This document shows, piece by piece, positions 1 to 10,353 of a stretch of 64,000 nucleotides of DNA; the first letter of the stretch is position 1; each line of letters starts with the position of its first letter. The stretch comes from Rhizobium sp. WSM4643. Lineage in GTDB: Bacteria > Pseudomonadota > Alphaproteobacteria > Rhizobiales > Rhizobiaceae. Both the position numbers and the translations under genes were made by a program. The stretch is from positions 558,001 through 622,000 of the forward strand of contig NZ_CP104041.1 in NCBI RefSeq assembly GCF_025152745.1, read 5' to 3'. The notes under the pieces are model-generated. The model was not told the origin of the DNA, searched no databases, and was given only the letters and a program-made list of their open reading frames with translations.

Positions 1-1626
1 GCCGATCCGCCGGCATGGCGCACCGCGCCGCCCGAGCAATTGCCCGACCTCACGACGATGGTCATTCGCCGCGGCCTGCTCGATCTCGTCGATGAGCCGC
101 GGCTGGGACGCGTCCTCAGCACCGAAATCCTGCCTGCTTACCTCGCCAGGCGCCGCTGGTTCGGGGCGAAGGACCAGCCGCTCCAGGCGGCGCGGCTGAT
201 CTCGGCAACGCCGATCCCCTTTGCTGATGGTGTCGTTCTCGGCGAATTGGAAGCGGTGCTGCCGGATCACACCGAATCCTATCAGCTGCCGCTCGCGATC
301 GCCTGGGACGACGCGCAACCCTCTGCTTTGACGCAGCAGCTTGCTCTGGGGCGGGTTCGCCAGGGCAGGCGGGTCGGCTTCCTGACGGACGGGTTTGCCG
401 TAGAGCCGATGGCGCGCGGGGTCCTGCGCGGGCTTGCCGACCGCTCCATCATCACCGGGCGTACCGGCACGCTGGAATTCCTTGGCACCGAGCGGCTCGA
501 CCGGCTTGATGTTACCGACGATATGCCGATCCATTGGCTTTCCGCCGAACAATCCAACAGTTCGATGATCGTCGGTGACGTCGCGATGATCAAGCTGATC
601 AGGCATATTTTCCCCGGCGTCCATCCGGAGGTCGAGATGACGCGGTTTCTCACCCGCGCCGGCTACGACCACACCGCGCCGCTGCTTGGCGAGGTCGCGC
701 ACACTGATTCCAGCGGGCGTCGCTCGACTTTGATCATCGTTCAGGGAGCGATCCGCAACCAGGGCGACGCCTGGAACTGGATGTTGAGCAATTTGCGCCG
801 CGCGGCAGACGAGCTCGTGCTGAATGACCCGGCGGTGGAACCAGGCGATGATGTCTTCCAGTCACTGATCAGCTTCGTTGCAATGGTGGGCCTGAGGCTC
901 GGCGAATTGCATGTCGTCCTCTCGGGGGAGAACGCGGACGAGGCGTTCAGCCCTCTGATCGCCGGTGGCGGTGAGGTTGAGGCGATCAAGAAGGCGGTGG
1001 CGGGCGAAATCGCTTATGCGATGTCGAAGCTTGCCGAACGCGAGGAAAGTGCCGATCCCGCGGTCGATCTGCTCGCTCGCCCGCTTCTGGAGCGCCGCGC
1101 CGAACTCGTCGAGCTTGGCGCAAACCTGGCGGAGAGCACTCGCGGCATGTTGATGACGCGTACGCATGGCGATTTCCATCTAGGCCAGATTCTGGTCAGC
1201 GAAGGCGATGCCGTCATCATCGACTTCGAAGGCGAGCCCGCGAAAAATCTCGCCGAGCGCCGCGCCAAGACCGTTCCGCTCCGCGACGTCGCCGGGCTTT
1301 TAAGATCGTTGAACTATCTCGTCGCCACCGCGCAGCTCGACAATGATGCGGTTACCGAACACGAGAACGAGGTGCGACGGGACGCCATCGCCCGCTTCGG
1401 GCGCAGTGCCGAGGAGGCCTTTCTCGATGCCTATTGGCAGGCGGTCTCCGCATCGAAGACGCTCGCTATGCCGCCCGAGCAACGACGGAGGGTCCTCGAT
1501 GCCTTTCTTCTCGAAAAGGCCGCCTATGAAATCGCCTATGAAGCGCGTAACCGGCCGAAGTGGCTGCCGATCCCGCTCGCCGGCCTTACCGAAATCGCAT
1601 CGCGCTTAGCGGGGGTAACGGCATGA
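1..1626 (+). CDS. treS: Trehalose synthase/maltokinase fusion, C-terminal maltokinase part (5' end outside window)
   Basis: The frame is open from base 1, so this is the end of a longer gene. The visible ~540 residues form a maltokinase (Mak/Pep2) module: the [13 protein letters not shown] signature near bases 145-175, an APH-kinase-like catalytic HGDFHLGQ near 1165-1190 and the metal-binding IDFEGEP near 1215-1235. The family phosphorylates maltose to maltose 1-phosphate with ATP, the donor for the GlgE glucan pathway. In rhizobia this domain is usually fused behind a GH13 trehalose synthase, which would lie off the left edge (inference). The stop codon overlaps the glgB start (ATGA), indicating translational coupling. 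Confidence is high for maltokinase and moderate for the fusion. Confidence 0.88.
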   Translation, partial: ADPPAWRTAPPEQLPDLTTMVIRRGLLDLVDEPRLGRVLSTEILPAYLARRRWFGAKDQPLQAARLISATPIPFADGVVLGELEAVLPDHTESYQLPLAIAWDDAQPSALTQQLALGRVRQGRRVGFLTDGFAVEPMARGVLRGLADRSIITGRTGTLEFLGTERLDRLDVTDDMPIHWLSAEQSNSSMIVGDVAMIKLIRHIFPGVHPEVEMTRFLTRAGYDHTAPLLGEVAHTDSSGRRSTLIIVQGAIRNQGDAWNWMLSNLRRAADELVLNDPAVEPGDDVFQSLISFVAMVGLRLGELHVVLSGENADEAFSPLIAGGGEVEAIKKAVAGEIAYAMSKLAEREESADPAVDLLARPLLERRAELVELGANLAESTRGMLMTRTHGDFHLGQILVSEGDAVIIDFEGEPAKNLAERRAKTVPLRDVAGLLRSLNYLVATAQLDNDAVTEHENEVRRDAIARFGRSAEEAFLDAYWQAVSASKTLAMPPEQRRRVLDAFLLEKAAYEIAYEARNRPKWLPIPLAGLTEIASRLAGVTA

Positions 1627-3833
1627 ATGTTGAACGCATGGAACTTCTCGCAGGCATCGGACAGGATGCGCTTTGGGCTCTGATAGAGGGCCGCCACGGC
1701 GATCCCTTTTCGATCCTTGGTCCCCACGAAAGCGGCGGCATGACGATCGTGCGGGTGTACTTGCCCGGCGCGGAAGCGGTCGATCTCATCGACGCGACGA
1801 GCGGTCGTGAGGTGACGCCGTTCAGCATCGTCCACCCGTCCGGCCTGTTTGCGGCGGCCGCCGCTTCGAGGACGGGATACCGGCTGCGGATCACATGGCC
1901 GGATGCAGTCCAACTGACTGAGGACCCCTACAGCTTCGGTCTGCTGCTCGGGGAACTCGACCTCCATCTGATATCGGAGGGCACTCACTATAGTCTCAGC
2001 CGGACGCTCGGCGCGGTTGAGATGTCGATCGACGGTATATCGGGCGTTCGTTTCGCCGTGTGGGCTCCGAATGCGCGCCGCGTCTCGGTCGTCGGGGACT
2101 TCAACGCCTGGGATGGACGGCGAAACCCAATGCGGCTGAGACAGTCGGCAGGCGTCTGGGAGCTGTTTATCCCCCGGCTGGCTCCGGGTGAAAGATATAA
2201 GTTCGAGATCATCGATGCGCAGGGGACCTGCCTGCCGCAGAAAGCCGATCCGGTGGCGAGGGCGAGCGAGGCCGCCCCATCCACCGCCTCCATCGTCGCA
2301 TCGTCGACGCCGTTTCGATGGAGGGATGAGGGCTGGATGAAGAGCCGGTCCCGGCAAGACAGGCTGGAGGGCGCGCTCTCCGTCTATGAAGTGCATGCCG
2401 GCTCCTGGCTTCGCGACCAAAAGGACGGCAACAGATCGCTCGACTGGGCCGAGCTCAGCCAGCGGCTCGTTCCCTATGCCAGCGATATGGGATTTACGCA
2501 TATCGAGCTGCTGCCGATTATGGAGCATCCGTTCGGCGGGTCCTGGGGGTATCAGCCGCTTGGCCTCTTCGCTCCAACTGGCCGATATGGGACGCCTGAA
2601 GATCTCGCTTATTTCGTCGACCGCTGCCATGGCGCCGGGCTCGGCGTCATCCTCGACTGGGTGCCAGCCCATTTTCCGACAGACGTTTGGGGGCTTGCCC
2701 GCTTCGACGGCAGCGCGCTCTACGAGCACGAAGATCCGCGCGAGGGCTTTCACCGCGACTGGAACACGCTGATCTACAATCTCGGCCGCAAAGAGGTGAA
2801 AGGGTTCCTGATCGCCAGCGCGCTGGAATGGCTGGAGCGCTACCATATAGACGGTTTGCGGGTCGACGCCGTGGCATCGATGCTCTACCGCGATTACAGC
2901 CGCAACGAGGGCGAATGGATTCCCAATCAGTATGGCGGTCGCGAGAATCTGGAAGCGGTCGAATTCTTCAAGCATCTGAACAGCATCATTCACGCGCGCT
3001 GCCCGCACGCGATGACGATCGCCGAGGAATCGACGGCCTGGCCCGGCGTGACGAAGCCACCGGAGGAGGGGGGGCTGGGGTTCGATATCAAATGGAACAT
3101 GGGCTGGATGCATGACAGCCTGAGCTACATCGAGAAGGATCCGGTGTACCGGAGCTATCACCACGGCACGATGACCTTCGGCATGATCTATGCCTATTCC
3201 GAGCGCTTCATTCTGCCGATTTCACATGACGAGGTCGTCTACGGAAAGGGCTCGCTGCTGACGAAGATGCCGGGCGACGAATGGCAGAAATTCGCCAATC
3301 TGCGCAGCTATCTTGCCTTCATGTGGGGGCATCCCGGCAAGAAGCTCCTGTTCATGGGCAGCGAAGTCGCCCAGCCGGACGAGTGGAATCATGACGGCTC
3401 GGTGAGCTGGGATGTGCTGGACCGGCCTCAGCATGTGGGGATCCAGCGGCTGGTGAAGGATCTGAACGGCCTTTACGGGGACGAGCCGGCATTGCAGTTC
3501 GGTGACTTTCATCCCGAGGGTTTCGAATGGGCGGCAGCCGACGACGCCGTCAATTCCGTCCTCGGCATGCTCCGTTATGCGCCCGATCGCGCTTCGACGG
3601 TTCTGGTCATGTCGAACTTCACGCCGGTGCCGCGTTACGGTTACAGGATCGGTGTGCCGAGAGACGGCGTGTGGGTCGAGCGGATGACGACGGATGCGCG
3701 GGAATATGGCGGCTCGGGCCTTGTCAACGGCGCGGTGTCGACTGAACCCGTGCCCGCCCACGGCAGGTCCGTCTCCCTGTCGCTGACGTTGCCGCCACTG
3801 TCGACGATCTTTCTGCAAGGACCGTCACCATAA
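1623..3833 (+). CDS. glgB: 1,4-alpha-glucan branching enzyme
   Basis: A 736-residue GH13 branching enzyme that cuts alpha-1,4 glucan and re-attaches the piece by an alpha-1,6 bond. It has an N-terminal carbohydrate-binding/E-set region ([29 protein letters not shown]), then the barrel with region I ([10 protein letters not shown]), region II (LRVDAV, nucleophile Asp415), region III (IAEEST, acid/base Glu468) and region IV (ISHDEVV). The Asp-Glu spacing of 53 equals that of E. coli GlgB (405/458). The ATG at 1623 was chosen because it overlaps the upstream stop as ATGA and follows a purine-rich GGGGG tract; an in-frame upstream start at 1560 lies inside the previous gene. With the maltokinase it fits GlgE-type glucan synthesis. 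Confidence 0.96.
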   Translation: MNVERMELLAGIGQDALWALIEGRHGDPFSILGPHESGGMTIVRVYLPGAEAVDLIDATSGREVTPFSIVHPSGLFAAAAASRTGYRLRITWPDAVQLTEDPYSFGLLLGELDLHLISEGTHYSLSRTLGAVEMSIDGISGVRFAVWAPNARRVSVVGDFNAWDGRRNPMRLRQSAGVWELFIPRLAPGERYKFEIIDAQGTCLPQKADPVARASEAAPSTASIVASSTPFRWRDEGWMKSRSRQDRLEGALSVYEVHAGSWLRDQKDGNRSLDWAELSQRLVPYASDMGFTHIELLPIMEHPFGGSWGYQPLGLFAPTGRYGTPEDLAYFVDRCHGAGLGVILDWVPAHFPTDVWGLARFDGSALYEHEDPREGFHRDWNTLIYNLGRKEVKGFLIASALEWLERYHIDGLRVDAVASMLYRDYSRNEGEWIPNQYGGRENLEAVEFFKHLNSIIHARCPHAMTIAEESTAWPGVTKPPEEGGLGFDIKWNMGWMHDSLSYIEKDPVYRSYHHGTMTFGMIYAYSERFILPISHDEVVYGKGSLLTKMPGDEWQKFANLRSYLAFMWGHPGKKLLFMGSEVAQPDEWNHDGSVSWDVLDRPQHVGIQRLVKDLNGLYGDEPALQFGDFHPEGFEWAAADDAVNSVLGMLRYAPDRASTVLVMSNFTPVPRYGYRIGVPRDGVWVERMTTDAREYGGSGLVNGAVSTEPVPAHGRSVSLSLTLPPLSTIFLQGPSP

Positions 3834-3852
3834 GCCTTTAGCCCTTGCCTAT

Positions 3853-5477
3853 TCATTCGTGCGGAGCTGGATGAATGAAAGGCCAAGGGCTCGCCTCGGA
3901 TCCCTTCTCGATGGGAACCTCGATGAGAACAGGTTCGTCGAGAGACAGGGCATCCTCGATCGCGTCTTTCAGTTCGCCAGGGCTCGTCACCTTGAATGCT
4001 CGAATGCCGAAGCTCTCGCCAAGCGCGACAAAGTCCGGATTGGTGAGCTCCGAGCCAAGATAACGGCCTTTATACGCCTGCTTCTGGTCACGCAGTACGT
4101 TGCCATAGGCCGAATTGTTGAAGACGATGGCGATGACATTGATCTTATGCTGGACGGCGGTAGCAAGTTCCTGAACCCCGAACATGAAGCCGCCATCGCC
4201 GGAAACTGAAATAACGGCCTTGTCGGGATTGGCGACTTTCACGCCCAAGGCCGTGTTGAAGCCGAAACCCAGATTGTCCTGATAACCGCATGTGACGTAC
4301 TGACGAGCGGCATAGACCGGGAATGCAAATCGGGCGGTAAAGCCCATCTGGCAGATTTCCTCGACGAAGAAGCCATCCCTTGGCAGGGCTCGGCGAATGG
4401 CATCGAGATAGGCGAGTTGCGGCTGCACTGCCGAGAAGCGAGACTTGGCCTGTTCGTTGCGTTCGGCAAATTCGCGCGTGCGATCTTCACGGCCCAGCCC
4501 GGCAAGCGCATCAACGAGGGCCTGTGTTCCGGCCTTGGCGTCCGAGACGATGCCGACATCAGGCTTGAGCCGGACCATTTCGGTCGGATCGATATCGATG
4601 CGGATCACCTTGAGATCCTTGGGAAGCCACTTCCATCGCATGAACTGCAATTCCAGCCGGCTGCCGATCCCGATCAGGACGTCCGTCTTCCGCCAATATT
4701 CGTAGGCCGCGACGAAATTCAGGTAGTTGGGGTGATCGTCGGCGACGATGCCCTTGCCGGAGCGATGGGACGTGACCGGCGACTGCAGCAATTCCGCAAG
4801 AGCAGCGATTTCCGCTCCAGCATCCACCGCGCCGCCACCAACCATGATCATCGGGTTGGCGGCACCTGATATCAGTGCCGCAGCGGCGGCGACCTGATCA
4901 GAGTTGACGGCCGGATGAGGTGCTCTCGTGCCGACCGGCAGATCGGTTTCTGGGCCGAATTGCCCGAACACGTCCCATGGCGCTTCGACCGCTCCTGGAC
5001 CCTGGCGGCCGGTGAGCATTTTGGCGACGACCTCGGCCGTGACCGGACCGGTTTCGGACTGGTGATTGATCCGCTCCGCCGTTTTCGTAATTCCGCGCAT
5101 CGTCGCGAGCTGATCCGGCAGTTCGTGCAACTGTCCTCTGCCCTGACCGATCAGGTGGGACATGATGTTGCCGGTGATGCACAGCACCGGGGTATTGGCG
5201 CCGTAAGCGGTGCAGAGAGCCGCGCCGGAATTGAGGACGCCGGGCCCGGAACGACGGTATAGGCGCCGATCCGGCCGGTGGACTTGGCATAGCCATAGGC
5301 CATGTAACCGGCGCCCTGCTCGTGTCTGGTGTGAATGAACCGAATTTTGTCACCGGCGTCATAAAGGGCGTCGTTGAAATCATACATGTGGGCGCCCGGG
5401 ATGCCGAACACGGTGTCGATCCCGTGGGTGACGAGCGAACGGGTGATCGCCTGACCGGTCGTTTCTTTCCTACTCAT
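3853..5477 (-). pseudogene. Acetolactate-synthase-like TPP enzyme, interrupted by one frameshift
   Basis: Two adjacent frames together make one ~541-residue thiamine pyrophosphate enzyme. The first part (5477 down to about 5245) carries the PYR domain with the catalytic Glu context HTRHEQGAGYMAYGYA and ends at VVPGP. The second continues with the expected GVLNSGAALCTAYGAN and runs to the C-terminal TPP motif GDGGFMFG...VFNNSAYGN. Restoring a single base in the GC-rich stretch at about 5240-5248 (read as CCCGGC where CCCGGGC would be in frame) rejoins the protein. Substrate is unknown; the family condenses or decarboxylates 2-oxo acids. It lies 25 bp behind the aminotransferase in one operon, suggesting joint 2-oxo/amino acid metabolism. 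The lesion may be a real mutation or a sequencing error in a homopolymer-like tract; the rest of the frame looks undecayed. Confidence 0.85.
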
Positions 5478-5502
5478 TCGGAGGCTCCAATGCTGCGTTC
5501 GG

Positions 5503-6681
5503 TTACGATCTCAGGCAGCCTTCGGCCCGGAGCGCCGCGACGATGGCGCCGGCATCGGCCGGCTGCATGCCGGCAAGGTTCATGCGCCCGGAATCTGCCA
5601 TGTAGATGCCGTGGTTTGCCCTGAGCGCGACCGCCGTTTCCTTGAGCATGGAGAGATTGGAAAACAGCCCGCGTTGCCGGCTGATGAAGGCCAGCTCGGG
5701 AGAGGCCGCGGCCAGCGCCGCGCGATTGCCGTTGACGCGCTCGCACATTTCTTCGAGTTCGGTGCGCCACATTGCCGTCATTTCGGGGCTTTCGAGAATG
5801 GTCCTGACGACGACCGCCCCATGATCCGGCGGCATGGACCAGTTGACACGGGCGAGGGCCGCCATGTTGCTTTCGGCCTTTGCAACGTCGTCGGCATTGC
5901 GGGGCACGACATAGAGCGCGCCGACGCGCTCGCGATAGAGGCCGAAGTTCTTGTCGCAGGAATAGGCGATCAGCGCTTCCTCGACCGCATCGAGGATCAT
6001 GCGGGTGGGCGCGGCATCCTGTTCGAGACCGTCGCCCAGCCCCTGATAGGCAAGATCGATGAACGGCACCAGCCTGTGCGCAACGAGGAGATCGGTAATC
6101 TCTCGCCACTGCTCCATGGTGAAATCGATACCCGTGGGATTATGGCAGCAACCATGAAGCAGCACGACGTCGCCCGCGTTGGCGGAAGACAAGGTGTCCA
6201 CCACGCTTTCGAATTTCACATGCTGTGAAGCCAGGTTGACGAAGGCATATTCCTTCACGGTCAGCCGCGCCGAAGAGAAGATCGGTGCATGATTGGGCCA
6301 ACTCGGCGTCCCCAAGAGAACCTTCGCCGATGGATTTGCCGTTTGGATGAGTTCTGCGCCGAGTCGGAGCGCGCCGCTTCCACCCGGCGTCTGAATGCCG
6401 GCGAGGCGGTCGGCGATTTTCGGGGAGTTTCCGAAGATGATGGGCTCAAGCTGGCGCACGAATTGCAGGTCGCCTTCGGGGCCTAGATATTTCTTGCTGT
6501 CCTGAGTCTCAAGAAGAAGCCGCTCCGCCGCCTTGACGGCACGCATGACGGGCGTGCGTCCCATGGCGTCGCGATAAACACCGACGCCGAGGTCTATCTT
6601 TCCGGAGCGCTCGTCCGCCTGAAAAGCCTTGATGAGTGCAAGCAGGCTGTCGGCCGGCCGGTTCTTCAGTTCCTCAAACAC
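5503..6681 (-). CDS. Aspartate/aromatic amino acid aminotransferase (class I)
   Basis: A 392-residue PLP-dependent transaminase of the AspC/TyrB subfamily. Visible are the N-terminal GVGVYRD, TPGGSGAL, the HNPTG cofactor motif, IDLAYQGLGDG, and the Schiff-base lysine in SCDKNFGLYRERVG, with the conserved Arg just after it. The family moves the amino group from aspartate, tyrosine or phenylalanine to 2-oxoglutarate. The start is GTG, preceded at 7 bp by GAGG. It is the first gene of an operon with the TPP enzyme and is divergent from an Lrp/AsnC gene, which probably controls it (inference from context and the inverted repeat between them). Confidence 0.9.
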   Translation of the reverse strand: MFEELKNRPADSLLALIKAFQADERSGKIDLGVGVYRDAMGRTPVMRAVKAAERLLLETQDSKKYLGPEGDLQFVRQLEPIIFGNSPKIADRLAGIQTPGGSGALRLGAELIQTANPSAKVLLGTPSWPNHAPIFSSARLTVKEYAFVNLASQHVKFESVVDTLSSANAGDVVLLHGCCHNPTGIDFTMEQWREITDLLVAHRLVPFIDLAYQGLGDGLEQDAAPTRMILDAVEEALIAYSCDKNFGLYRERVGALYVVPRNADDVAKAESNMAALARVNWSMPPDHGAVVVRTILESPEMTAMWRTELEEMCERVNGNRAALAAASPELAFISRQRGLFSNLSMLKETAVALRANHGIYMADSGRMNLAGMQPADAGAIVAALRAEGCLRS

Positions 6682-6735
6682 AGGTCCACCTCTTTTTTGA
6701 TGTCATTGGCCGGAGATTAGCGGAACTTTCGCGAC

Positions 6736-6814
6736 GAATTTCTGCGATTATCTCCTTTTATAGTCGCGTCAATGCAGACAATCGGCGAATTGCGGGTATA
6801 TTACGCAGAAATTC
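6736..6814. promoter_or_regulatory. Widely spaced inverted repeat in the aminotransferase/Lrp divergent promoter region
   Basis: GAATTTCTGCG at 6736-6746 recurs as its exact reverse complement CGCAGAAATTC at 6804-6814, an 11-bp perfect inverted repeat with centres 68 bp apart, inside the 155-bp space between divergent genes. Lrp/AsnC octamers commonly wrap DNA and bind phased sites, so this is a good candidate operator for the adjacent regulator. The repeat is seen directly; its role is inferred. Confidence 0.55.
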
Positions 6815-6836
6815 CCCTTATATGAGAGGGCAGGCC

Positions 6837-7304
6837 ATGCTCGACCAGTTCGATATCAAATTGCTTGCCGCCCTCCAGCAAAACAGCGAGGTGACGCAGG
6901 GCGAGCTGTCCCAGAAGGTCAACCTGTCCGCCACTCAATGCGCACGTCGTTTGGAAAGACTGCGCAAGGAGCAATATATTCAGAGCGTTGTCGCCATCCT
7001 CAATCCGGTGAGGCTGGGTTTCACCGTCGTTGCGCATACGCTTGTCAGCCTGCGCGCGCATACGGAAGGCGGAAACGAGCGGCTCCATCGTTTCATCGAG
7101 ACCGCGCCGGAGATCCTGGAATGCTACTCGCAGACGGGCGACGCCGACTTTCTGATGAAGGTCATGACGCGCGACCTCGACCATCTCAGTCAGTTTCTCG
7201 AAAGAATGATCCGGGTCACCGATAATCTGGCATCGGTCAAATCGAGCATCGTCCTCAAGACACTGAAAAAGACGACCGCTTTGCCGCTGCAGATCGTGAC
7301 GTGA
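6837..7304 (+). CDS. Lrp/AsnC family transcriptional regulator
   Basis: A 155-residue protein with an N-terminal winged HTH (LDQFDIKLLAALQQNSEV, then LSATQCARRLERLRKEQYI) and a C-terminal RAM/AsnC ligand domain (GFTVVAHTLVSL...ILECYSQTGDADFLMKV). Family length is normal. The ATG at 6837 is preferred because AGAGGG lies 7 bp upstream. Such regulators sense amino acids and usually control divergently transcribed transport or catabolic genes; here the target is probably the aminotransferase/TPP operon. It ends 12 bp before the convergent ABC importer operon. Confidence 0.92.
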   Translation: MLDQFDIKLLAALQQNSEVTQGELSQKVNLSATQCARRLERLRKEQYIQSVVAILNPVRLGFTVVAHTLVSLRAHTEGGNERLHRFIETAPEILECYSQTGDADFLMKVMTRDLDHLSQFLERMIRVTDNLASVKSSIVLKTLKKTTALPLQIVT

Positions 7305-7316
7305 GAGCGGCCGCTG

Positions 7317-8078
7317 TCACCTGAGATAGTGGATGTGCGGGCGCGAATGATGGGGCGAGGCTTCGATGCGGGCCTCGACGGAAAAGACCTCGCGCAGAAG
7401 GTCTTCGCTCAATACGTCCTGCGGTGCGCCGGAGGCGACAATCCTGCCCTGCTGCATGATAACAAGCTCGTCGCAGAACATGGCTGCATGGTTGAGATCG
7501 TGCAGGGCGACGATGCTGGTGATCGGCAGGCCGGAGACGAGCCGCATCAGGCCGATCTGGTGCTGGATGTCGAGATGGTTCGTCGGCTCGTCGAGGATCA
7601 GCTCCTGGGGCGACTGGGCGAGCGCCCTGGCGATATGGGTGCGCTGCTTTTCGCCGCCCGACAGGCTCTGCCAGCGATCGTCGCGCTTCTCCGCCATGCC
7701 GGCGCGCGCCAGCGCCTCTTCGACCGCCTCTTCGTCCGCCTTCGTCCAGCCTGAAAACATCGACCGGTGCGGAAACCGGCCAAGCTTGACGACGTCGACG
7801 ACCCTGAGATTGGCATTTGTCGTGGCGTGCTGCTCGACGAAGGCAATCCTTCGGGCGATCGAGCGGCGGCTGATCGTGCCGATGTCGCTCCGGTCGAGCG
7901 TGACGCGGCCGGAATGCGGCCGCTTCAGGCCGGCCAGAAGCCGCAGCAGCGAGGTCTTGCCCGAGCCGTTCGGCCCGAGCAGGCCGAGCATCCGGCCGGG
8001 CTGCGCCTCCATGGAAACGCCGTCGAGAATGGTTTTCCTGCCAATTTTCCAGGTGAGGTTGTCGGCCTTGATACTCAT
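7317..8078 (-). CDS. ABC transporter ATPase, iron-siderophore/cobalamin type
   Basis: A 253-residue FecE/FhuC/BtuD-like ATPase: Walker A GPNGSGKTS, Q-loop VEQHATT, signature LSGGEKQR, Walker B LILDEPTNHLD and the H-loop histidine in VALHDLNHA. It would energise import of an iron chelate, haem or corrinoid through the permease encoded upstream. Its ATG overlaps the permease stop by 4 bp (ATGA), so the two are coupled. Substrate cannot be read from the ATPase. Confidence 0.9.
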   Translation of the reverse strand: MSIKADNLTWKIGRKTILDGVSMEAQPGRMLGLLGPNGSGKTSLLRLLAGLKRPHSGRVTLDRSDIGTISRRSIARRIAFVEQHATTNANLRVVDVVKLGRFPHRSMFSGWTKADEEAVEEALARAGMAEKRDDRWQSLSGGEKQRTHIARALAQSPQELILDEPTNHLDIQHQIGLMRLVSGLPITSIVALHDLNHAAMFCDELVIMQQGRIVASGAPQDVLSEDLLREVFSVEARIEASPHHSRPHIHYLR

Positions 8079-9115
8079 GATGCGCGCTGGAATCGGTAAA
8101 GGATGATCGAGAAGAAGGGGACGCCCACCAGGGCCGTGACGACACCGATCGGCAGGATCTGGTTCGGAATGAGGGCGCGTGCGGCGATGTCGGCGAGCAC
8201 CATGAAGATCGCCCCTGTCATGGCACAGGCCGGCAGCAGACGGACATGCAGCGGCCCGACGACAAAGCGGGCGACATGCGGCACGACGAGGCCGACGAAG
8301 CCGATAGACCCCACCATGCTGACGATCGTCGCCGTCATCATTGCCGTCAGCGCGAAGAGCACCATCCGCGCGCGGCCGACATTGACGCCGAGCGAGGACG
8401 CTGCCTCGTCGCCGAAAGCGAAGGCGTCGAGCACACGGGCATAAAATAGGCAGCCGACGAGGCCGATACCGACAATGATCGAGACCAGCGCGAATTCCGG
8501 CCAGCGCACGCCGCCGAAGCTGCCGAGCAGCCAGAACATGACATCGCGCGCCTGCTGCGCATTGGCCGAGGTGGTGACGATATAGGACGTCGTGGCGTTG
8601 AAAAGCTGCGAAGCGGCGACACCGGCAAGGATGGTGCGATCCGCACCGCCGCGCGTGCCGTTCGACAGCAGGGCGACGAAGAAGAAGGCTGCGAAGGCAC
8701 CGGCAAAGGCACCGGCGGAAAGCGAGACCGCGCCGGCGCCGATCCCTAAGATGACGATCGCGACGGCGCCGGAGGAGGCGCCGGCGGAGATGCCAAGAAC
8801 ATAAGGTTCGGCGAGCGGATTGCGCAGCAGCGATTGCATGATCGCGCCCGACAGCGCGAGGCCCGCGCCGCAGAACGCGGCGACGAGCGCCCGGCTGAGA
8901 CGATAATCCCAGATGACGGTCTCATGGATGCGGTTCAGTTCGACCGCGGTCCATCCCAGCCGGTTGGTGACGGCCGAAAACGTGGTTGCAAGCGGGATCG
9001 GCAGGTCGCCGATCCCGACGCTGATGCCAATGGCGATAGCGATGAGGCAGAAAGAGGCGACGAGCAGTGCGAGGACGGCTCCCAGCTGCCGGAAGATGCG
9101 GCCCGCGTCCGTCAC
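8075..9115 (-). CDS. FecCD-family ABC permease
   Basis: A 346-residue, very hydrophobic inner-membrane permease of the FecCD/BtuC family. Family hallmarks include IWDYRLSRALVAAFCGAGLALSG-type sequence near residue 70, LGISAGASSGA, and the C-terminal GFVGLVVPHVARF and ALVGVPFFSIILYR. It forms the channel for a metal-chelate or corrinoid importer. It overlaps its neighbours by 4 bp on each side, as expected for a tight binding protein-permease-ATPase operon. Confidence 0.92.
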   Translation of the reverse strand: MTDAGRIFRQLGAVLALLVASFCLIAIAIGISVGIGDLPIPLATTFSAVTNRLGWTAVELNRIHETVIWDYRLSRALVAAFCGAGLALSGAIMQSLLRNPLAEPYVLGISAGASSGAVAIVILGIGAGAVSLSAGAFAGAFAAFFFVALLSNGTRGGADRTILAGVAASQLFNATTSYIVTTSANAQQARDVMFWLLGSFGGVRWPEFALVSIIVGIGLVGCLFYARVLDAFAFGDEAASSLGVNVGRARMVLFALTAMMTATIVSMVGSIGFVGLVVPHVARFVVGPLHVRLLPACAMTGAIFMVLADIAARALIPNQILPIGVVTALVGVPFFSIILYRFQRAS

Positions 9116-10137
9116 TTCAAAAGACCGAGAGCCTTCAGCTGGCCGGCCACCTGCTCGGCGCCGTAGACCGTGCGGACGGTCGGGTTCATGGCCTGGCCGT
9201 CCATGATCACGATCGCCTTGTTCTTGACGGCAGGGATCTGGCTGACGGCCGGATCGGTGTTCAGGAAATTGATCTTGGCCTCGGGCTTGTCGAGCTCCCA
9301 GCGGTTACGGTCGAGACTGGCGACGACAATGACGTCGGGATTGGAGGCGATGATGCCTTCCCAGCCGAGCGTCGGCCATTCCGCTTCCGCTGATATCGCG
9401 TTGTGTCCGCCGAGCAAGTCGGCGATGAAGCCGGACGCGCTGTTCTTGCCGCCGAGATAGGCGTCGGCCGACGGGCTGGGGCTGGAGAACCAGAAGACGT
9501 AGGAAATGTTCTTGCCGTCCTTCGAAACGCCGGAGCGAAGCTTGGCTTCGCGCGCCTCGAAGTCGGCGATCAGCGCTTGGCCGCGATCGGCGACGTCGAA
9601 AATCTCAGAGAGTTCGTCGATCTCCCTGTAGAGAAGATCCATGTTCCACAGCTCTGCGCGGCTGCCATACTGGTCCTTGACGTCCTTGGTGCTCAGGCAG
9701 GTGCTGGGCGAGAGATAGGTGGCGACGCCGACCTTGTCGAAATCTTCGCGCTTGGCAATCTTGCTGTTCGGCCCGACCAGGCTCGGCAGGGCCACTGCGA
9801 CGAAATCGGGATTTTCGGCGAGCATCGATTCGAAGGTCGGCATCTCTACGGTTAGAAGCTTGACCTTGGCATTGGCTTCCGCGAGCTGCGGCAGAACCTT
9901 GCTTGGCCAGAAGGCCGTGCCGGCCATCTTGTCCTGAAGGCCGAGCAGCAGCAGGATTTCAGCGCTGTTCTGGCCGAGGCCGATCGCCCGTTCGGGTGCC
10001 TTCTGGAACGTCACCTGCGCGCCGCAGTTTTCCAGGGTCAGCGGGTAGGTTGTCGAACCGGCCAAAGACGGATTTGCGGCAAGGCCGATCAGGGTTGAGA
10101 GGCCGCAGGCGGCCAGAAGCGATTTGAGGCTGGTCAC
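9112..10137 (-). CDS. Periplasmic binding protein for iron chelate/cobalamin ABC importer
   Basis: A PF01497-type binding protein of about 341 residues. A signal peptide (start, TSLKSLLAACG, then a hydrophobic core ending NPSLA) begins at the GTG at 10137, which has GGGAA 7 bp upstream; the longer frame to 10203 would put 22 odd residues before it. Family features are RAIGLGQNSAEILLLLG, IASNPDVIVV near the C-terminal lobe and VKNKAIVIMDG. It should capture the ligand in the periplasm and deliver it to the FecCD permease. First gene of the operon. No iron-response box could be recognised with confidence. Confidence 0.88.
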   Translation of the reverse strand: MTSLKSLLAACGLSTLIGLAANPSLAGSTTYPLTLENCGAQVTFQKAPERAIGLGQNSAEILLLLGLQDKMAGTAFWPSKVLPQLAEANAKVKLLTVEMPTFESMLAENPDFVAVALPSLVGPNSKIAKREDFDKVGVATYLSPSTCLSTKDVKDQYGSRAELWNMDLLYREIDELSEIFDVADRGQALIADFEAREAKLRSGVSKDGKNISYVFWFSSPSPSADAYLGGKNSASGFIADLLGGHNAISAEAEWPTLGWEGIIASNPDVIVVASLDRNRWELDKPEAKINFLNTDPAVSQIPAVKNKAIVIMDGQAMNPTVRTVYGAEQVAGQLKALGLLK

Positions 10138-10228
10138 GAAGAAATTCCCGGTGAATATATGGGGCCGGGCTATAGCCTCAGAAACAGGCAGAAAACAAGA
10201 CAAAAGAAATCCACTTATCGCAAAATTG

Positions 10229-10353
10229 ACAGGGGGAGGTGCCCTGTGCGTTCCGGTGCCAGAAAGTCTGCCGCCTTGCTCCGGGTCATATGCGTTCTGG
10301 ATGACCGTGGAGAGGAAACGGCTTGGCCCCGATCCTCCGTGACGGAGCCAAGC
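10229..10353 (-). other. Two hairpins upstream of the iron/corrinoid-type importer
   Basis: The 264-bp gap between the binding-protein start and the next gene holds two inverted repeats. 10229-10247 is ACAGGG, a 7-nt loop and CCCTGT; read on the minus strand it is followed by CAATTTTG, so it could act as a weak terminator of the upstream small gene or as an attenuator. 10321-10353 is GCTTGGC...GCCAAGC enclosing an inner TCCGT-G-ACGGA palindrome. I looked for the conserved boxes of a cobalamin riboswitch and did not find them. Confidence 0.4.

Noticed and set aside
1536..3164. Long minus-strand frame opposite glgB
   Set aside because: It lies in the shadow of glgB, which has complete GH13 motifs; the antisense translation is Arg/Pro/His-rich with no family features.
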